From positions 1 through 64,000 of the forward strand of contig JAOZHV010000001.1 in assembly GCA_026014725.1 (NCBI GenBank): a stretch of 64,000 bases of DNA. The letters run 5' to 3'. The DNA comes from Candidatus Bathyarchaeota archaeon (lineage in GTDB: Archaea > Thermoproteota > Bathyarchaeia > Bathyarchaeales > Bathycorpusculaceae). Positions 61,020 through 64,000 of the stretch are shown piece after piece; the stretch's first letter is position 1, and every line of letters begins with the position of its first letter. Position numbers and translations under genes: made by a program. The notes under the pieces were generated by a model. That model did not search any database. It saw only the letters and a program-made list of their open reading frames with translations, and was not told the DNA's origin.

Positions 61020-61338
61020 TTTTATATCTCCGATGCGCAATCAAACACGTAAAAGCGATTTATATGGCTTTCCGTATGATAACTAACAATTTAGTCGAAA
61101 CTGACTAGCAAGCTCCCTTCTGAAGGGATGAATTTCGATTCGTGAGGTGTACAATTCTGGGATTGCATTTATGCTTTTATAGTTTACCCAAAAACACCTA
61201 TTAAAAACATAATTTAGGGCTTTTTTCGGTTAATTTAGCCTTTTCAAACTCTTTCACTTGTTGCTATAAACCATAGTTTACTATGTGTATCTGGTTCTTC
61301 AAACCGAATAAGTGTGAATAGGGTAAAAGGTTACCGTC
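61020..61338. other. 319-base gap upstream of the ribosomal operon
   Basis: It holds the uL22 leader and promoter (61020-61075). A small hairpin CCCTTC-TGA-GAAGGG-like segment (CCCTTCTGAAGGG, 61116-61128) follows, then AT-rich sequence. No gene was recognised. The uS19, uL2, uL23, uL4 and uL3 genes that normally precede uL22 are not present. Confidence 0.65.
61058..61073 (-). promoter_or_regulatory. TATA-box promoter of the uL22-uL30 ribosomal operon
   Basis: The minus strand reads GGAAAGCCATATAAAT, a purine BRE followed by a clear TATA element. Initiation near 61037 would leave an 18-base leader including the GGAGAT site of uL22. This promoter shows that transcription begins at uL22 here. 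Confidence 0.6.
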
Positions 61339-61554
61339 TTAACGTTTGGAATTTTCGTCGATGTCATCTATGGTTTTTTGCAGGGCTTCTACTGCACGTT
61401 TGATTTTTCCTTCTTTGTCTTCTAGACTAATCATTACGCCGCAGCCTTGGCACTGCACTGTGACTTCTTGTTTGGCTTGTAAGAGGGTTATTGTATTTTT
61501 GTACTTGCATCGGGGGCAGGGCAAGGGTAACTCTAATGAGTCTATGTTTACCAA
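61339..61554 (-). CDS. Small zinc-ribbon protein
   Basis: 71 residues. CPRCKYKN (about 13-20) and CQGCGVMI (about 35-42) form a zinc ribbon, followed by a charged helix (KEGKIKRAVEALQKTIDDI). The start is TTG 61554 with GGTAATG upstream. It resembles archaeal transcription- or translation-associated ribbons, but no specific family was recognised. It lies downstream of ftsZ on the same strand. Confidence 0.65.
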   Translation of the reverse strand: MVNIDSLELPLPCPRCKYKNTITLLQAKQEVTVQCQGCGVMISLEDKEGKIKRAVEALQKTIDDIDENSKR

Positions 61555-61626
61555 GCTTCATTACCGCTTGCCTCTATGCTGTTAAGGCATAAATAATTTA
61601 TTCCAGAATTCAAAATGCTATGTTGT

Positions 61627-61720
61627 AAAAACTATAGGGGGAGAGGTGCTATTGGCGTTTTGCCGAGCCATTAGTCGTTCGCTACTTTATGCAGGGGGAT
61701 GGTGCACTGCAAAGCAAACA
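61627..61720 (+). repeat. Dispersed intergenic repeat, copy D
   Basis: AAAACTATAGGGGGAGAGG, then GGCGTTTTGCC, then ACTTTATGCAGGGGGATGG and GCAAAGCAAACAC match the order of elements in copy A (27909-28014) and partly copy C, with moderate divergence. Confidence 0.5.
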
Positions 61721-61741
61721 CGTTCACGCCATAGCACCTCT
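61642..61741. ncRNA. Candidate structured RNA: 15-base-pair stem closing a 69-base loop
   Basis: AGAGGTGCTAT (61642-61652), a single T bulge and GGCG (61654-61657) pair with CGCC (61727-61730) and ATAGCACCTCT (61731-61741). All 15 pairs are Watson-Crick apart from the bulged base. The loop contains GCAG (61691-61694) and CTGC (61707-61710), which can form a small inner stem. It could be a stable RNA, a processing signal in the ftsZ transcript, or mobile-element termini. Confidence 0.4.
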
Positions 61742-61897
61742 TTGTGCCTAAGGAAGGGAAATTAGAAGAGCATCTATGTGAGCAGTTTTCTTATAGAGAA
61801 GATTTCAGCAGCTTATTGGGTTGAAATGGCAGCAATTGCAGAGAGCGAGAGTTTTAAAGAAAGAGAGAAGAAAAGGAAGAAAGAGAGAGCGCTCGGC

Positions 61898-62980
61898 TTA
61901 CTTGAATTTCAACGGACCGAAATGCTTTGAGTTCTTGCGAAGGAAAGCACTTTCAACGCCCGTAACGACAGCCATAACTGAGACTGCACCTTGCAGATCT
62001 TGCTCCACTCTGGCGCCCCAAATAATCTTTGTGTTTGGTGGCAATGAGCGTTTCATGATCTCTGCAGCTCGGTTGACTTCTGTCAAGGTTAGATCCTCTC
62101 CACCAGAGACGTGAATCAGCAAGCCTTTAGCTTTTGTAACGTCCTCGATATCGAGTAAACGTCCGTTAAGAGCTTTTTCAACTGCTTGTTCTACTCTGGT
62201 TTCGCCGGTACCTTCACCGATGCCGATTGAAGCTAAACCTGACGATGTCATGATTGCTTTGAGGTCTGCGTAGTCCAAGTTTATCAAGCTTGCAGTGGTA
62301 ATGGTTTCAGTTACGCCTTTGATGAATTTGCCCACAGTTGTGTTTGCAACACCTAAAGCTTCACGGAACGGCAAGTTACCTGCAACTTTAACTAGACGGT
62401 TGTTGTCAATTACTACAACGGTGTCACAGACTGCTTTCAGCCTGTTGAGGCCTTTCTTTGCAGCTTCCATTCTTGCAGTTTCAACTTCGAACGGAAGAGT
62501 GACCACACCAACAATCAAAGGTGCTGTAGGAGAACCTGCGAATTTTTTCCGTAGACAGTCAGCTAAACCGACAATTGATCCAGTTCCTGTACCGCCACCC
62601 AGACCAGCTACCATGAATATGATGTTCGATTTAGCTAATTCATGGATAACTTCGTTGGCAGTCTCATAGAGAGCACGCTCACCGACTTCTGGGTAACCTC
62701 CACTTCCTAGACCTCTTGTTAGTTTCTCACCGATCAAAATTCTTTTGTCTGCTTTGGTTATGCGCAAGTGTGTAGCATCAGTGTTTACAGCGACAAGTTT
62801 ACCGCCTGTAATGCCTTTTTCTTTAGCCCATGTAATTACGTTGCAACCTGCACCGCCTAATCCGACAGCGACCACTGATGGCGCTGCCATCCTTGCATAT
62901 TTCTCGATTTTTTCCTCTTGTGTTTCTACATAAGGAGTCTCAGAGTACTCGTAGGGTTGTTGTTCTTGATCTTTTAGCAC
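61898..62980 (-). CDS. ftsZ: Cell-division GTPase FtsZ
   Basis: 360 residues from GTG 62980, behind GGGGGAT. Tubulin/FtsZ motifs are GLGGAGCNVITWA (nucleotide loop), NTDATHLRI, the signature GLGGGTGTGSI (about 120) and TNT-type NLDYADLKAIM (T7 loop, about 225). A divergent 40-residue N-terminal extension precedes the fold. It polymerises into the division ring. Its C-terminus is short and basic, with no obvious SepF-binding tail. Whether it is archaeal FtsZ1 or FtsZ2 needs a tree. Confidence 0.95.
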   Translation of the reverse strand: MLKDQEQQPYEYSETPYVETQEEKIEKYARMAAPSVVAVGLGGAGCNVITWAKEKGITGGKLVAVNTDATHLRITKADKRILIGEKLTRGLGSGGYPEVGERALYETANEVIHELAKSNIIFMVAGLGGGTGTGSIVGLADCLRKKFAGSPTAPLIVGVVTLPFEVETARMEAAKKGLNRLKAVCDTVVVIDNNRLVKVAGNLPFREALGVANTTVGKFIKGVTETITTASLINLDYADLKAIMTSSGLASIGIGEGTGETRVEQAVEKALNGRLLDIEDVTKAKGLLIHVSGGEDLTLTEVNRAAEIMKRSLPPNTKIIWGARVEQDLQGAVSVMAVVTGVESAFLRKNSKHFGPLKFK

Positions 62981-63008
62981 TTTTATCCCCCAAATTATAT
63001 TTATTTAA

Positions 63009-63025
63009 ATCGTAAGAATTACGAT
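63009..63025. promoter_or_regulatory. Operator-like perfect palindrome downstream of the ftsZ TATA box
   Basis: ATCGTAA-GAA-TTACGAT, seven perfect pairs with a 3-base centre, adjoins the TATA element and spans the expected transcription start of ftsZ. This is the classical position of a repressor site in archaea. Confidence 0.5.
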
Positions 63026-63038
63026 ACTATATATAAAG
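63026..63038 (-). promoter_or_regulatory. TATA-box promoter of ftsZ
   Basis: The minus strand reads CTTTATATATAGT, preceded by a purine-containing ACAAAAT. Initiation would fall near 63005-63010, about 25-30 bases before the GTG start. Confidence 0.65.
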
Positions 63039-63095
63039 ATTTTGTAAAAAGCATGTTGAAAAACAAACTGTTAAACACAACTACACTATCACGTT

Positions 63096-63117
63096 TCGTA
63101 ATATAGCTTATATACGA
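63096..63117 (+). promoter_or_regulatory. Promoter with TCGTA/TACGA half-sites ahead of the divergent gene
   Basis: TCGTA (63096-63100) and TACGA (63113-63117) flank the TATA-like GCTTATATACG (63106-63116). The half-sites equal those of the palindrome at 63009-63025, suggesting one regulator for both directions. Confidence 0.4.
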
Positions 63118-63151
63118 CTTCGATGAAAAAATGGGAGAAGGAGAAAACACA

Positions 63152-63550
63152 ATGAAAAAGCTAACACTTATGAAACGTTTCATGAGACATTACGTCGGAA
63201 AAGGCTGCCGCTTAGTGATCAAAGAGAAAGACGGCGCTTTCAAAGTGCATACTATCGAAATTATGCAAAAAACAGACAACACTTGCCCAGTAAAAGACAT
63301 ACCAATCGGCGACTACTTCATCCACCTAGTCGCCACCAACCAAAAAGGAAACGAAGCCTCTATAGTGTGCAACTGGACAGAAGACCTTCTCAAAAGCCTT
63401 ATGGAAAGCTACAAACAAGCAAAAGACGCTGATTACTCAGAAATAACAATGTTCAGAAACCCGCTGTCCAACGATGAAAACAGCTGGCTTCTATCTTGGG
63501 GTGACAAAATCCCAAACCGAAAAACTGACCCCGTGCGATACATTAGTTAA
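63152..63550 (+). CDS. Hypothetical protein divergent from ftsZ
   Basis: 132 residues from ATG 63152, preferred over 63131 because AAGGAG lies seven bases upstream. The sequence is mixed alpha/beta: MKRFMRHYVGKGCRLVIKEK, then a strand pair (IPIGDYFIHLVATN, EASIVCNWTE) and a helical, acidic segment (LLKSLMESYKQAKDAD). No transmembrane segment. No family was recognised. Confidence 0.65.
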   Translation: MKKLTLMKRFMRHYVGKGCRLVIKEKDGAFKVHTIEIMQKTDNTCPVKDIPIGDYFIHLVATNQKGNEASIVCNWTEDLLKSLMESYKQAKDADYSEITMFRNPLSNDENSWLLSWGDKIPNRKTDPVRYIS

Positions 63551-63682
63551 CAATCACTTTCTTCTTTTTGCCTCGCAATAATTTTTAACGAAAAATTCAA
63601 GCAGAACATAGAACCGTATACGATTTGTTTATGTTTACCCCTCAAGATTACCTATGCATCGAAAGCAGAAGGCAATCAAGAA

Positions 63683-64000
63683 TTGACAAATAATGAAAAG
63701 ATTACCATGTTGCATGGCGCTGGCGGCACGGTCATGCATGACCTAGTCAAAAACTATGTTGTAAAGTACTTCGGCGGCATCGGCAACGCTGATGTTCCCT
63801 TGGAAGCCATGGATGACGCAGCAGTGGTCGGTGACGTTGTGTTCAAAAGTGATTCGCATGCGGTTAAGCCCATCTTTTTCCCCGGTGGAGACATAGGGCG
63901 CATCGCAATATCTGGCACTGTTAATGATATTTCTGCGTTGGGTGCAGAGCCGACGGCTTTAGCTTGTGGGCTTGTTCTCGAGGAGGGGTTGCTGCTTTCA
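63683..64000 (+). CDS. hypE: Hydrogenase maturation factor HypE, partial (C-terminus beyond the right edge)
   Basis: 106 visible codons from TTG 63683. ITMLHGAGGTVMHDLV, DDAAVVGDVVFKSDSH and PGGDIGRIAISGTVNDISAL are characteristic of HypE/PurM-type ATP-binding proteins. HypE makes the thiocyanate that becomes the cyanide ligands of the NiFe site, so it serves the two hydrogenases at 17.6-26.7 kb. AAGGCAATCAAGAA precedes the TTG. Confidence 0.93.
   Translation, partial: MTNNEKITMLHGAGGTVMHDLVKNYVVKYFGGIGNADVPLEAMDDAAVVGDVVFKSDSHAVKPIFFPGGDIGRIAISGTVNDISALGAEPTALACGLVLEEGLLLS

Larger units (their letters stand above)
61555..61897. other. 343-base gap with repeat copy D and a long hairpin
   Basis: It lies between ftsZ and the zinc-ribbon gene. 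It contains the dispersed repeat (61627-61720) and a long stem (61642-61741). The part next to ftsZ (61820-61895) is an A/G-rich strand, mostly GAAAGAGAG-type. No protein gene is supported. Confidence 0.65.

Noticed and set aside
1-64000. CRISPR arrays, rRNA genes, tRNA genes, insertion sequences with a transposase
   Set aside because: None was found: no regularly spaced 25-40 base repeats, no rRNA or T-arm consensus, and no transposase or integrase frame.

Overview
The window is archaeal chromosome. The evidence is an LSm protein paired with ribosomal protein eL37, the archaeal ribosomal proteins eL19, eL32, eS4 and eL18a/LX, the RNase P subunit Rpp29, aIF6, prefoldin, an archaellum operon, AbrB-PhoU and TrmB regulators, TATA-box promoters and GGAGG/GGTG ribosome-binding sites. 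Gene content (FtsZ division, PQQ-like secreted protein, amino-acid fermentation enzymes, two cytosolic NiFe hydrogenases) fits an anaerobic TACK-type archaeon such as a Bathyarchaeia lineage. That placement is an inference; no 16S rRNA or tRNA gene was found here.

Layout. Positions 1-9370 (minus strand) hold a branched-chain-type ABC importer (livG, livF, livK, livH, livM) interleaved with phenylacetate-CoA ligase, indolepyruvate ferredoxin oxidoreductase (iorA, iorB) and a hotdog thioesterase. A VapBC-like pair, a double-ACT protein and a large ADP-forming acyl-CoA synthetase fused to a GNAT domain follow (9.4-13.6 kb). This reads as uptake and ferredoxin-linked oxidation of (aromatic) amino acids, with ATP made from the acyl-CoA. 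At 13.8-17.2 kb are a TrmB-type regulator and a large secreted beta-propeller protein.

At 17.6-26.7 kb two NiFe hydrogenase operons diverge: a group 3b-like set on the minus strand, with the beta and gamma subunits fused in one protein, and a HoxEFUYH (group 3d-like) set on the plus strand. They could dispose of or recycle the reductant made by the amino-acid pathway. A partial hypE, needed for NiFe-site maturation, runs off the right edge.

At 26.7-32.5 kb are small membrane, RNA-binding and unknown genes around LSm-eL37. At 32.2-39.5 kb is a phosphate regulon: two PstS paralogues, an AbrB-PhoU regulator, pstCAB and phoU, with a shared palindrome TATAG-W-CTATA in two of its promoter regions. 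At 39.7-47.6 kb is an archaellum operon (arlD/E-like, G, F, H, I, J, then two archaellins, one with a zinc ribbon ahead of its class III signal). At 47.8-50.6 kb are aIF6, eL18a, prefoldin and FtsY. At 52.2-61.0 kb is a ribosomal operon running uL22 to uL30, several of whose proteins carry long charged or Ala/Pro-rich tails. The right end holds a zinc-ribbon protein, ftsZ with an operator-like palindrome, an unknown divergent gene and hypE.

The least explained material is in the intergenic gaps: a dispersed repeat family (about 17.4, 27.7-28.0, 33.9, 51.1 and 61.6 kb) including a perfect 26-base match 23 kb apart, and at least two long, well-paired RNA-like hairpins. Two genes, hoxF and pstA, appear to start at non-canonical codons (CTG and ATA) placed correctly behind GGAGG sites.
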